The position numbers and the translations under genes are program-made. The notes under the pieces are model-generated. The model made no database searches. It saw only the letters and a program-made list of their open reading frames with translations, and had not been told where the DNA came from. Shown one piece after another: positions 50,806 to 58,418 of a stretch of 64,000 nucleotides of DNA. Every line of letters begins with the position of its first letter. The stretch's first letter is position 1. Source of the stretch: Longispora albida DSM 44784 (GTDB lineage Bacteria; Actinomycetota; Actinomycetes; Mycobacteriales; Micromonosporaceae); contig NZ_KB903813.1 of NCBI RefSeq assembly GCF_000379825.1, positions 200,292-264,291 on the forward strand. The letters are read 5' to 3'.

Positions 50806-51350
50806 GCGGCAGGCTGCGCGGCCGTTTCGGCCGTCTCGGCCTTCTTCCGGGCGCGGTGCGCGGCGACGTGTGACCGGGTCGCGCAGCGCTCGGAGCAGAA
50901 GCGGCGGCAGCAGTTCGACGAGGTGTCCAGGTAGACGTTGCCGCACCGCTCGTCGGCACACACCCCGAAGCGGGCACTGCCGTGGGTGCACAGCCACACG
51001 GCCAGCCCCCACACCGCGCCAGCCAGGTACTCGGCGCTGACGGCCGAGCCGCGCCCCGTGACGTGCATGTGCCAGTCTGTCGCGTCGTGCCCGGAGATCC
51101 GCGGCTGCATCGGGTGGGCGGCGAGCAGCAGGTTCAGCTCCTCGACCGCGCCGGGGTCGTCTCCTGCCGTACCGGCCTCGAAGACGCCCCGCAGCCGCTT
51201 CTGGGCCCGGCGCATCGCGACGAGATCCCGGTCGGCGAGCTTGCTCTGCCGCCACGGGTGCCCGTCGAAGAACGCCGTCAGGGCGTCCATGTCGTCCAGC
51301 CGCGCGTTGACAAGATCAACCGCTGTCTGGGCGTACGCGTCGAAATCCAC
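50802..51350 (-). CDS. CGNR zinc-finger regulator
   Basis: Product of 182 residues. ABATE-type N-terminal region ([20 protein letters not shown]) and zinc finger [20 protein letters not shown] followed by [20 protein letters not shown], where CGNR is relaxed (CATR) but the four cysteines remain. TACCGT (51357-51362, minus) six bases before GTG. The C-terminus is Ala/Glu/Lys-rich. Probably a DNA-binding regulator. Confidence 0.8.
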   Translation of the reverse strand: MDFDAYAQTAVDLVNARLDDMDALTAFFDGHPWRQSKLADRDLVAMRRAQKRLRGVFEAGTAGDDPGAVEELNLLLAAHPMQPRISGHDATDWHMHVTGRGSAVSAEYLAGAVWGLAVWLCTHGSARFGVCADERCGNVYLDTSSNCCRRFCSERCATRSHVAAHRARKKAETAETAAQPAA

Positions 51351-51471
51351 GCCACAACGGTAGACAATGTTCCGCCGCGTAACCAGTCCGGCGCGTAACC
51401 GGCATCGGGCGGGCCAAGTCCTTACCGGTCAGAGGCGGCGGCCCAGCGTTCCGTCGATGCGAACCGACCGT

Positions 51472-51477
51472 TACGCT
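51472..51477 (+). promoter_or_regulatory. Leaderless -10 box of the proline dehydrogenase gene
   Basis: TACGCT, 7 nt before ATG 51485. Confidence 0.5.
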
Positions 51478-51484
51478 TCAAAAC

Positions 51485-52405
51485 ATGCTCCGTTCGGTAA
51501 TTCTCGCCGCGGCCCGCAGCAAGCGGGTCGAGCGGCTGGTTGAGAAGGCCCCGGTCAGCCGGGACGTTGTCCGCCGGTTCGTCGCGGGCACCACCACCGA
51601 AGACGCGCTCGCCGTGACCACGAAGCTGGTCGCCGACGGTCTCGCCGTGACGCTCGACTTCCTCGGCGAGGACACCTTCACGGCGGAGCAGGCCATAGCG
51701 ACCAAGGACGAGTACCTCCGGCTGCTCGCCGCGCTCGACGCCGCCGAGCTGACCCCGGCCGCCGAGGTCAGCCTCAAGCTGTCGGCCCTCGGCCAGCGCT
51801 TCGACGAGGAACTCGCCCTGGCCAACGCGCGGGAGATCTGCGCGGCGGCTGCCGCGGCCGGCACGACAGTGACCCTCGACATGGAGGATCACACCACCAC
51901 CGACTCCACCCTCGACATGCTCGCCGAGCTGCGCAAGGACTTCCCGACGACGGGCGCTGTCCTCCAGTCGTACCTGCGGCGCACCGAGGCCGACTGCCGG
52001 GAGCTGGCCGGGTCCGGCTCGCGGGTCCGGCTGTGCAAGGGCGCGTACAAGGAGCCGGAGTCCGTCGCGTACCAGTCGGCGCTGGAGGTCGACAAGTCGT
52101 ACGTGCGCTGCGTGAACACGCTGATGGCCGGCGAGGGGTACCCGATGCTCGCCACGCACGACCCGCGCCTGATCACGATCGGCGAGGACCGTTCGCGCTG
52201 GTTCGACCGCTCGCCGGACTCGTTCGAGTTCCAGATGCTGTACGGCGTGCGGCCGGAGGAGCAGAAGCGGCTGGCCAAGGACGGGTACACCGTCCGCGTC
52301 TACGTGCCGTACGGCGACGAGTGGTACGGCTACCTGATGCGCCGCCTGGCCGAGCGCCCGGCCAACCTGTCGTTCTTCGCCCGTTCGCTGGTGACGAAGA
52401 AGTAG
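51485..52405 (+). CDS. Proline dehydrogenase (monofunctional)
   Basis: FAD enzyme oxidising proline to pyrroline-5-carboxylate; 306 residues, normal for monofunctional PRODH. Barrel motifs SLKLSALGQRFDEELA, VTLDMEDHTTTDSTLD, GAVLQSYLRRTEADCRELA, RLCKGAYKEPESVAYQ, MLATHDPRLI and FEFQMLYGVRPEEQ are all diagnostic. In other actinobacteria this slot often holds proC, the opposite step, so the assignment of the position may have changed. Followed by a canonical terminator. Confidence 0.93.
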   Translation: MLRSVILAAARSKRVERLVEKAPVSRDVVRRFVAGTTTEDALAVTTKLVADGLAVTLDFLGEDTFTAEQAIATKDEYLRLLAALDAAELTPAAEVSLKLSALGQRFDEELALANAREICAAAAAAGTTVTLDMEDHTTTDSTLDMLAELRKDFPTTGAVLQSYLRRTEADCRELAGSGSRVRLCKGAYKEPESVAYQSALEVDKSYVRCVNTLMAGEGYPMLATHDPRLITIGEDRSRWFDRSPDSFEFQMLYGVRPEEQKRLAKDGYTVRVYVPYGDEWYGYLMRRLAERPANLSFFARSLVTKK

Positions 52406-52420
52406 GCCCGGTACGCCGAC

Positions 52421-52454
52421 GAGGGGGTCCCACGATGGGGCTCCCTCTTTTTTT
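52421..52454 (+). terminator. Canonical intrinsic terminator after proline dehydrogenase
   Basis: 11-bp stem GAGGGGGTCCC / GGGGCTCCCTC with loop ACGAT, followed by seven T. The clearest Rho-independent terminator of the window. Confidence 0.92.
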
Positions 52455-52576
52455 GTCAATCTACTTGTCGGATATTGGCTGAAATAGCCGCATAAGTGGC
52501 TGTTGACCTGCGGAAACAGCAGTTCGTGCAAGGATTCGATTACATAGAGCTATCGCGCCAGCCCCACCGGTCCCGC

Positions 52577-52641
52577 TACCGTACAAGGAGCACGTGCGTG
52601 ACCCGCCGACTCAGGCAGCCGCCGTCGGCCGCACGGGCTGA
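52577..52641 (+). promoter_or_regulatory. Leader region of the BdtA-like gene with a possible 15-codon uORF
   Basis: TACCGT (52577-52582) is a probable -10. GTG 52594 after AAGGAG opens a 15-codon frame ending at TGA 52639-52641. GCGTGA and the overlapping TGACCC at 52597-52605 resemble BldD half-sites (GNGTNA, TNACNC). Confidence 0.35.
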
Positions 52642-52700
52642 TGGGCCGGGGTGCGCGGCAGCAGCGGCCGGGCGCCGGGCCAGGAGGGCACGGTGCGGAC

Positions 52701-52916
52701 ATGTCTGTGGCACAGGGCGACAACCGGCTGGCGGAGGTGCGGTTCCTCACCGTGGCCGAGGTGGCACTGCTGATGCGGGTGTCGAAGATGACCGTGTACC
52801 GGCTGGTGCACTCCGGCGAGTTGCAGGCCGTCCGGGTCGGCAGGTCGTTCCGGGTGCCGGAGCAGGCCGTGCACGCCTACCTCAAAGGGGCCTTTTCGGA
52901 CCACGGCCCTGGCTGA
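52701..52916 (+). CDS. BdtA-like excisionase-family DNA-binding protein
   Basis: Product of 71 residues with a MerR-type helix-turn-helix: VRFLTVAEVALLMRVSKMTV, YRLVHSGELQAVRVGRSFRV, PEQAVHAYLKGAF. This is nearly the text I recall for Streptomyces BdtA (SCO3328, a BldD target) and mycobacterial Rv0500A. AGGAGGG at 52682-52688 is upstream, though 12 nt from ATG 52701. The next gene is bS22, the same order as in both groups. Confidence 0.85.
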   Translation: MSVAQGDNRLAEVRFLTVAEVALLMRVSKMTVYRLVHSGELQAVRVGRSFRVPEQAVHAYLKGAFSDHGPG

Positions 52917-52973
52917 CCCGGCGCCGTCGGCGCGCAGGACGTGGCCCGATTAGCTCCTCGTAAATGCTACGGC

Positions 52974-52979
52974 TACCCT
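52974..52979 (+). promoter_or_regulatory. -10 box of the bS22 gene
   Basis: TACCCT, giving a 5' UTR of about 30 nt that includes the ribosome site GAGGGG at 53004-53009. Confidence 0.45.
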
Positions 52980-53016
52980 GAACAGGTTCACCTACCAAAC
53001 TTTGAGGGGTTGCCGT

Positions 53017-53118
53017 ATGGGCTCCGTGGTCAAGAAGCGCCGCAAGCGCATGGCGAAGAAGAAGCACCGCAAGCTGCTGCGCAAGACCCGCGTCCAGCGT
53101 CGCCGTTTGGGCAAGTAG
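53017..53118 (+). CDS. Small ribosomal protein bS22 (AURKAIP1/COX24-domain)
   Basis: A 33-residue, strongly basic protein: [20 protein letters not shown] then [13 protein letters not shown]. This is the actinobacterial 30S protein bS22, found bound near the decoding centre in mycobacterial ribosomes. GAGGGG lies seven bases before the ATG. The gene is below common ORF size cut-offs and easily missed. Confidence 0.93.
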   Translation: MGSVVKKRRKRMAKKKHRKLLRKTRVQRRRLGK

Positions 53119-53233
53119 TGTTCCGCGCCCCCCGGCGCTGACACTTCTTGCCTCACCTGCGCTACCCCGGGCGCGGTGCCGCCCGGGCTTTCCGGCCTCG
53201 CGGCGTACAGCCGTCACCCCAGGGAGCCGCCCC

Positions 53234-54178
53234 ATGACCGTCCTCGTGACCGGCGCGGGCCGGTACCTGGGGGCGCACACCGCGGCCACGCTCGCCGCGT
53301 CGGACACCGTGCACGCCGTCGACGTGGTGCCACCCACTCCCGAGCTGGCGGCCGTACTGGCCGCAGCCGGGGTGGAGTTCTCCACCGTCGACCCGTCCGA
53401 CGGCCACGCGCTGGGTGCCCTGCTCGACGAGCACTCGGTGCGCACCGTCGTGCACATGGCCATCGCCGCGATGCCGTTCCGCGAGGGCGGCCGGGCTGCG
53501 ATGAAGGAGCTGAACGTCATCGGGACGTTGCAGCTCCTCGGTGCCTGCCAGCGCTCCGGCACCGTCCGCAAGGTCGTCGTGCGTTCCTCCAGCGCCGCAT
53601 ACGGCGCCTCCTCCCGCGACCCCGCGATCTTCACCGAGGACACCGAGCTGCGCGCCGTGCCGCGCGGCGGGTTCGTCAAGGACATCCTCGACATCGAGGG
53701 TTACGTGCGCGGCTTCCGCCGCCGCCGGCCCGACGCGGTCGCCACAGTGCTCAGGTTCTCACCCTTCCTCGGGCCCGCCGCCGACACCGCGCTCGCCCGC
53801 TACTTCTCCCAGGCCCTGGTACCGACGGTGGCCGGCTTCGACCCCAGGCTCCAGTTCGTCCACGTCGACGACGCGCTCGAGGTGCTCCGCCGGGCCGTCA
53901 GCGAGGACCACCCCGGCGTGTACAACGTGGCCGGTCCCGGCGTGCTCGTGCTCTCCCAGGCCATCCGGCGGGCCGGGCGGACGGCGGTGCCCGTGCCGGG
54001 CCTGGCCATCCCGGTCTTCGCGAAGGCCTTCGCCAACCTCTCGATCGACCAGCTCGAGTACCTGATGCACGGCAAGGTGCTCGACGTGGCCCGGCTGATC
54101 AGCGAGTTCGGTTTCCGGCCGCGCTCGACGCCGGAGACGTTCAAGGAGTTCGTCAGTGCCGTCGGCTCACATGAATAA
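53234..54178 (+). CDS. NAD-dependent epimerase/dehydratase (GalE2-like)
   Basis: Product of 314 residues. Rossmann motif MTVLVTGAGRYLGAHTAATL (GAGRYLG), then TVVHMAIAAMPFREGGRAAM and VVRSSSAAYGASSRDPAIFT with Ser and Tyr but a weakened YxxxK (VKDILDIEGYVRGFRR). The extended-SDR fold is clear; the sugar-nucleotide substrate is not. Follows bdtA-bS22 as galE2 (Rv0501) does in mycobacteria, from memory. Its last 8 bp overlap the acyltransferase gene. Confidence 0.85.
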   Translation: MTVLVTGAGRYLGAHTAATLAASDTVHAVDVVPPTPELAAVLAAAGVEFSTVDPSDGHALGALLDEHSVRTVVHMAIAAMPFREGGRAAMKELNVIGTLQLLGACQRSGTVRKVVVRSSSAAYGASSRDPAIFTEDTELRAVPRGGFVKDILDIEGYVRGFRRRRPDAVATVLRFSPFLGPAADTALARYFSQALVPTVAGFDPRLQFVHVDDALEVLRRAVSEDHPGVYNVAGPGVLVLSQAIRRAGRTAVPVPGLAIPVFAKAFANLSIDQLEYLMHGKVLDVARLISEFGFRPRSTPETFKEFVSAVGSHE

Positions 54179-54989
54179 GTTCGGTGACTTCCTCCGCCGC
54201 CGGCTCGACGGCGACTACGAGGTGGACGAGTTCGGCTTCGACCCGGACATGACCGACAACGTCTTCCTGCCGATGCTCCGCCCGCTGTACCGGAAGTGGT
54301 TCCGGGCGGAGATGACCGGCGTGGAGAACATCCCCGCAGATGGCAAGGCGCTCGTGGTCGCCAACCACTCCGGCACCATCGCCGTCGACGCCGTCATGCT
54401 CGCGCTCGGCATCCACGACGAGCACCCGGCCAGCCGCCACCTCCGGCTGCTCGGCGCCGACTTCGTGTTCGACACCCCGATCCTCGGCGAGTACGCCCGG
54501 AAGTCCGGCGCCACCCTCGCCTGCAACCCGGACGCCGAGCGGCTGCTCAACGCCGGTGAGCTGGTCGGGGTGTTCCCCGAGGGCTTCAAGGGCGTGGGCA
54601 AGCCGTTCAGGGACCGGTACAAGCTCCAGCGCTTCGGGCGGGGCGGCTTCGTCTCGGCCGCGCTGCGGACCGGCGCGCCGATCATCCCGGTGTCCATCGT
54701 GGGCGCCGAGGAGATCTACCCGCTGATCGGCGACATCAAGCCGCTGGCCAGGCTGCTGAAGATCCCGTACTTCCCGGTCACCCCGACCTTCCCGTGGCTC
54801 GGCCCGCTGGGCGCAGTCCCGCTGCCGAGCAAGTGGCTGATCGAGGTGGGCAAGCCGATCGAGACCGCCGAGTACGCCGACGGCGCCGACGATCCCGCCG
54901 TGGTGTTCAACCTGGCAGACCAGGTACGCGAGACGATCCAGCAGACCCTCGGGGAACTGCTGCTCAAGCGCCCCGACCCCTTCGCCTAG
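54171..54989 (+). CDS. Lysophospholipid acyltransferase-family protein
   Basis: Product of 272 residues from ATG 54171, inside the end of the epimerase gene. Acyltransferase motifs VVANHSGTIAVDAVMLALGI (NHSG...D) and GVFPEGFKGVGKPF (FPEG), then PIIPVSIVGAEEIYPLIGDI. The wider His-Asp spacing resembles the DGAT/hemolysin-like subgroup rather than classical PlsC. Likely acylates a glycerolipid or mycolate-type acceptor at the membrane. Convergent with the HAD gene, overlap four bases. Confidence 0.85.
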   Translation: MNKFGDFLRRRLDGDYEVDEFGFDPDMTDNVFLPMLRPLYRKWFRAEMTGVENIPADGKALVVANHSGTIAVDAVMLALGIHDEHPASRHLRLLGADFVFDTPILGEYARKSGATLACNPDAERLLNAGELVGVFPEGFKGVGKPFRDRYKLQRFGRGGFVSAALRTGAPIIPVSIVGAEEIYPLIGDIKPLARLLKIPYFPVTPTFPWLGPLGAVPLPSKWLIEVGKPIETAEYADGADDPAVVFNLADQVRETIQQTLGELLLKRPDPFA

Positions 54990-55825
54990 AGCTTCCTCCG
55001 GCGGCTGTGCCGGATGGCCAGGGCGACGGCCGCCACGGCCACACCCGTGCCGAGGACGACGGGGAGGCTGATCCTGGCCGCCTTGCGGACGGTACGGAAG
55101 TCGCGGATCTCCCAGCCCTCCCGGCGGGCCACCCGGCGCAGCTCGGAGTCCGGGTTCACCGCGACGGCCTGGCCCACACAGGACAACATCGGCACGTCGT
55201 TGTGCGAGTCGGAGTACGCCGTGCAGTGGCTCAGGTCCAGCCCCTCGGCGGCGGCGAGCTTGGCGATCGCGAGCGGCTTGGCCGGGCCGTGCAGCAGGTC
55301 GGTGGTGAGCCGTCCGGTGTAGACGCCGTCGCGGACCTCGGCCTCCGTACCGAGCGCGCCGGTCAGCCCCAGCCGCCGCGAGATGATCGAGCCCAGCTCG
55401 GCAGGTGCCGCGGTGACGAGCCAGACGCGCTGGCCACGGTCGAGGTGGAGCTGGGCGAGCGCCCGGGTCCCCGACCAGATCCGGTGCGCCATCAGCTCGT
55501 CGAAGATCTCCTCGCAGATCGCGGTGAGCTCGTCGACCCGGCGCCCGGCGACGAAACCGAGGGCCGCCTGCTTGGCGCCCTCGATGTCCTCGTGGTCCTC
55601 GGTGCCGCCCACCCGGAACTTGAGCTGTCCCCACGCGAACCTGGCCAGGTCGCGGGCCGAGAAGAACCGCCGGGCCGCGAGGCCACGGGCGAAGTAGTAG
55701 ATCGAGGCGCCGCGCATCATCGTGTTGTCCACATCGAAGAACGCGGCGCCCGTCGGGTCCTGCGGCACGGTCAGGGCTGTCTCTACCTCATAGGAGGCCC
55801 AGCCAGGACCAGGAAGAACGTTCAC
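54986..55825 (-). CDS. HAD-superfamily phosphatase (SerB1-like) with C-terminal membrane tail
   Basis: Product of 279 residues from GTG 55825, 7 nt after TACGCT (55833-55838, minus). Motif I AAFFDVDNTMMRGASIYYFA (DxDxT), motif II VWLVTAAPAELGSIISRRLG, motif IV HCTAYSDSHNDVPMLSCVGQ. The phosphoserine-phosphatase-like subgroup IB is typical. The C-terminus has a hydrophobic stretch and RHSRRRKL (ARISLPVVLGTGVAVAAVAL), so it may be membrane-attached. Confidence 0.88.
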   Translation of the reverse strand: MNVLPGPGWASYEVETALTVPQDPTGAAFFDVDNTMMRGASIYYFARGLAARRFFSARDLARFAWGQLKFRVGGTEDHEDIEGAKQAALGFVAGRRVDELTAICEEIFDELMAHRIWSGTRALAQLHLDRGQRVWLVTAAPAELGSIISRRLGLTGALGTEAEVRDGVYTGRLTTDLLHGPAKPLAIAKLAAAEGLDLSHCTAYSDSHNDVPMLSCVGQAVAVNPDSELRRVARREGWEIRDFRTVRKAARISLPVVLGTGVAVAAVALAIRHSRRRKL

Positions 55826-55845
55826 AGCATCGAGCGTAGACCGCC

Positions 55846-56976
55846 TCAGCCGAAAATCCCGCCGAGGATCTTCCCGACCGTGCCGAACAGGCCGTCGTCC
55901 GGCGCCTGGGACGCACCCGGGGCCGGGCTGCTGGCCTGGGCGGCCGGAGCCTTCGAGGCCGGCTGCGAGGCCTGGCCGGCCGCGCTCGGCGGGAGCACGC
56001 CGTTGACCTGCGGGGCGGCGGAGGGCACGACCGGCTGGCCGTTCGTGCCCGCTGGCTGCTGCACCGCACCCGTACCGGTGCCGTTCTTCTTCGCCGGCGT
56101 GTTCTTCCCGCCCGGCTGGGTGCCACCGGCCGGGTTACCGGCGGCGCACTTCTGCGGGATCGGGCCGAGGTCGTCGAGGACGCTGCTGCCCAGGTTCGCG
56201 CAGCCGAGCACCGGGCGCAGCCCGGACGAACGCTGCTGCACCTCGCTGAGCAGGCCGAGCGAGCCGACCGCGCGGCCCTTGTCGCCCTTGACCTTGTTCA
56301 GCAGGTCGGACACGCCCTTGCTCTGCTCGGCGGTGAAGGACTCGACGGCGTCGAGCGCCGCCGGATCCCGCCGGTCGAGCGCCGAGCTGGTCATCAGCCG
56401 CACGCCCTGCTTGGTCTCGGAGTCCATGTCGTTGAGCACGGAACCGAGCGCCTCGGGGTCACCGGCCACGGCCAGCGCCTCGGCGAGCCGGGTCTTGGCG
56501 AACTGGAGGAAGAGCTGGCCACGGCTCATGTCCGTGCCAGCCAGGGCGAGCTGGGCCCGCTCCGTGGAGCGTTTCATCCCGTACAGCGGGTCGCCGGGGT
56601 TGGCGTCGCCGCTGGCCATGCCCATGCTCGACACCGCGAGCGCTCCGGCTGCCAGGCCGGCCACCGCAGCGATCCGGATCCGCCGGCCACGCTGCGAGCG
56701 CTGTACGGGCTCCGGCTCGGCGGGGGCCTCGGCTGTGGCGCCGATGCCCTCCCGCTCGATGGTCGCCATGAGCATGGCGTGCAGGTCCCGCTTGAAGTCG
56801 GGTGCGGGGCCAGCCTCCTGCCCGCCGGCCTTCTCCAGTGCTCCGGTCAGGGCGAGCAGGTGCTCGAGGTCGGAGTCCTGGCTGGCCTGGACGTGGTGCC
56901 GTGGGGCTCCGTGCCGCTCGTCGAGCAACTGCGCGAAGCTGTCGGACTGGCGCCGCCGTAGGAGAAATGCGTTCAC
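55846..56976 (-). CDS. DUF5667-like membrane protein downstream of the BldN-type sigma factor
   Basis: Product of 376 residues from GTG 56976. Cytoplasmic N-terminus with acidic helical stretch (LRRRQSDSFAQLLDERHGAP), one membrane segment (RIAAVAGLAAGALAVSSMGM, about 112-131), a DUF5667 region GDPLYGMKRSTERAQLALAG (about 140-159), and a long low-complexity Pro/Ala/Gly/Gln tail. In Streptomyces the gene after bldN encodes the anti-sigma factor RsbN; position and topology suggest an anti-sigma role here, but sequence alone does not prove it. Confidence 0.7.
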   Translation of the reverse strand: MNAFLLRRRQSDSFAQLLDERHGAPRHHVQASQDSDLEHLLALTGALEKAGGQEAGPAPDFKRDLHAMLMATIEREGIGATAEAPAEPEPVQRSQRGRRIRIAAVAGLAAGALAVSSMGMASGDANPGDPLYGMKRSTERAQLALAGTDMSRGQLFLQFAKTRLAEALAVAGDPEALGSVLNDMDSETKQGVRLMTSSALDRRDPAALDAVESFTAEQSKGVSDLLNKVKGDKGRAVGSLGLLSEVQQRSSGLRPVLGCANLGSSVLDDLGPIPQKCAAGNPAGGTQPGGKNTPAKKNGTGTGAVQQPAGTNGQPVVPSAAPQVNGVLPPSAAGQASQPASKAPAAQASSPAPGASQAPDDGLFGTVGKILGGIFG

Positions 56977-57118
56977 CGTGCGCACCCCCAATCATTCGTG
57001 TGCCGCACACGGGTCAACGCAAGGCCGTAGGCAGGGGTTACGGGCCAGCTCACGAGCGTGATTCGCATCATCTGAGCCTCTTCACAAATCGCCCTAAACA
57101 GAGCGGGTCTCACAGTGC

Positions 57119-57961
57119 TCACAGCGTGAAGCCCTCGGGGAGCAGCCTGGCGAGCGCGCGGACCGCCCGGTACTGCAGAGCCTTGATCGCGCCCTCGTTC
57201 TTTCCCATGGCGTTGGCGGTCTCGGCGACCGAGAAGCCCTGGAGGAACCGGAGCACGATGCATTCCTGCTGCTCGGGGTTGAGCTGCTTGACCGCGGTGA
57301 GCAGGGTGACGTTGGTCAGCTTGTCGATCACGGCGGCCTCGGGGCTGCCCTCCGGGCCGCGTTCCTCCCGGTCGGCGTCGAGGACGTCAGCCGTGGCGAC
57401 CTCGAGCCGGTACCTGCCGGACTTGAAGTGGTCTGCCACCAGGTTCCGCGCGATGGTGACCAGCCAGGCACCCAGGTCGCGGCCCTGCCAGGTGAAGCTG
57501 GAGATCCGCTTGAGCGCACGCAGGAACGTGTCGGAGGTCAGGTCCTCGGCCAGCGGGCGGTTGCCGACCCGGAAGTAGATGTACCGGAACACCGTGTCGA
57601 CGTAGCGCTCGTAGAGCAGCCCGAACGCCGCGGCCTCCCCGGCCTGCGCCCGCTCGACCAGCGCCCAGACCTCAGCCGCGGCGTCGGACGGGTCCGGGCG
57701 GCTGGGCTGCTGCGGTGGCGGGGGCGGAGTCTGGCTGGTGCGCTGTTCCTCGGTGACCGGGGTGACGTCGGCGTGCCGTGCGTTACGCGGGCGGCCGAGC
57801 AGGGTACCGATCGGGGTGCGGCCTGCCGGGCCAGCGTTCGGGCGCGGGCGCCGGACGGTGCCCTCCTCGCTGCGCAGCGTCCCCGCCAGGAAGATCCGGA
57901 GGGATTCGAGCCCAGCGGACAAGCCGAAGGCGTCTCCGCCGCTCAGAACGTTGCCGGTCAC
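57119..57961 (-). CDS. bldN: BldN-type ECF sigma factor
   Basis: Product of 280 residues from GTG 57961. An unusual ~105-residue N-terminal extension (low-complexity, Pro-rich near 80-100) precedes sigma region 2 (FGLLYERYVDTVFRYIYFRV, AEDLTSDTFLRALKRISSFT, WQGRDLGAWLVTIARNLVAD) and region 4 (LNPEQQECIVLRFLQGFSVA, ETANAMGKNEGAIKALQYRA). This wording matches Streptomyces BldN/AdsA, needed for aerial mycelium and chaplin/rodlin genes. The extension in BldN is a processed pro-region, so processing is possible here too. Its start overlaps a small upstream frame. Confidence 0.88.
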   Translation of the reverse strand: MTGNVLSGGDAFGLSAGLESLRIFLAGTLRSEEGTVRRPRPNAGPAGRTPIGTLLGRPRNARHADVTPVTEEQRTSQTPPPPPQQPSRPDPSDAAAEVWALVERAQAGEAAAFGLLYERYVDTVFRYIYFRVGNRPLAEDLTSDTFLRALKRISSFTWQGRDLGAWLVTIARNLVADHFKSGRYRLEVATADVLDADREERGPEGSPEAAVIDKLTNVTLLTAVKQLNPEQQECIVLRFLQGFSVAETANAMGKNEGAIKALQYRAVRALARLLPEGFTL

Positions 57962-58098
57962 CGGTCACCCGCCTGGGGACAGCGGCGGGCAGATGGTGCT
58001 TCGACGGGCACAGGGGCCTCCTCAGGCGAGGGGTGTCGGGAGCTAAAGCACGCGCGTTTGGCCGACTCTGTGATGGTAGAGCGGTGTTTCTTCCACAT
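57958..58098 (-). CDS. Possible leader ORF overlapping the bldN start
   Basis: A 46-residue frame from ATG 58098 (MWKKHRSTITESAKRACFSS...) with GGAG seven bases upstream. Its TGA shares four bases with the bldN GTG (GTGA at 57958-57961), so translation could be coupled. Third-position GC is lower than in the neighbours, which speaks against a strong protein gene; it may be a regulatory leader. Confidence 0.35.
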   Translation of the reverse strand: MWKKHRSTITESAKRACFSSRHPSPEEAPVPVEAPSARRCPQAGDR

Positions 58099-58418
58099 GT
58101 CCGAACTCCGATACGCAGTGACACAGTATGCTGCCGCAGCGGGTAGTCGTCGCACTTACTGTCCGTCATTTGTGGCACGACACGCCGGTACCGGAATCCG
58201 ACACGCCGTACGAAATGTCGGAATTGCAAGTTTGGGGCGTTTGAGTATCGCCCAAACGTCACATTGGGGGAAGAGTCGGGCAGGTCGCGATGTCGGACAT
58301 CCGACGCCCCGCCGGACCCCTGGCGAACCCGGGCACCACGGAACGCCTGCCGTGGAAGAACGCGCACGAAACCGGCACGGCTCGCCCATCGGGTACGGCT
58401 GTGTGCCAGACTCGCGCC
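58099..58418. promoter_or_regulatory. Divergent control region between bldN and AMP ligase
   Basis: Contains TCCGACA (58197-58203) with its complement TGTCGGA (58216-58222) and a near-perfect palindrome TGTCGGACATCCGAC (58291-58305), plus GTTTGGGGCG...CGCCCAAAC (58229-58256). On the bldN side GTGTCA at 58119-58124 (minus) fits a BldD half-site. No complete gene here; frames running through it from 58290 lack a start signal. Confidence 0.4.

Noticed and set aside
58290-58418. N-terminal extension of the AMP ligase by 43 residues
   Set aside because: The region contains an operator-like palindrome and no ribosome site; the leaderless box CAGACT supports GTG 58419, which also fits the usual ligase length.
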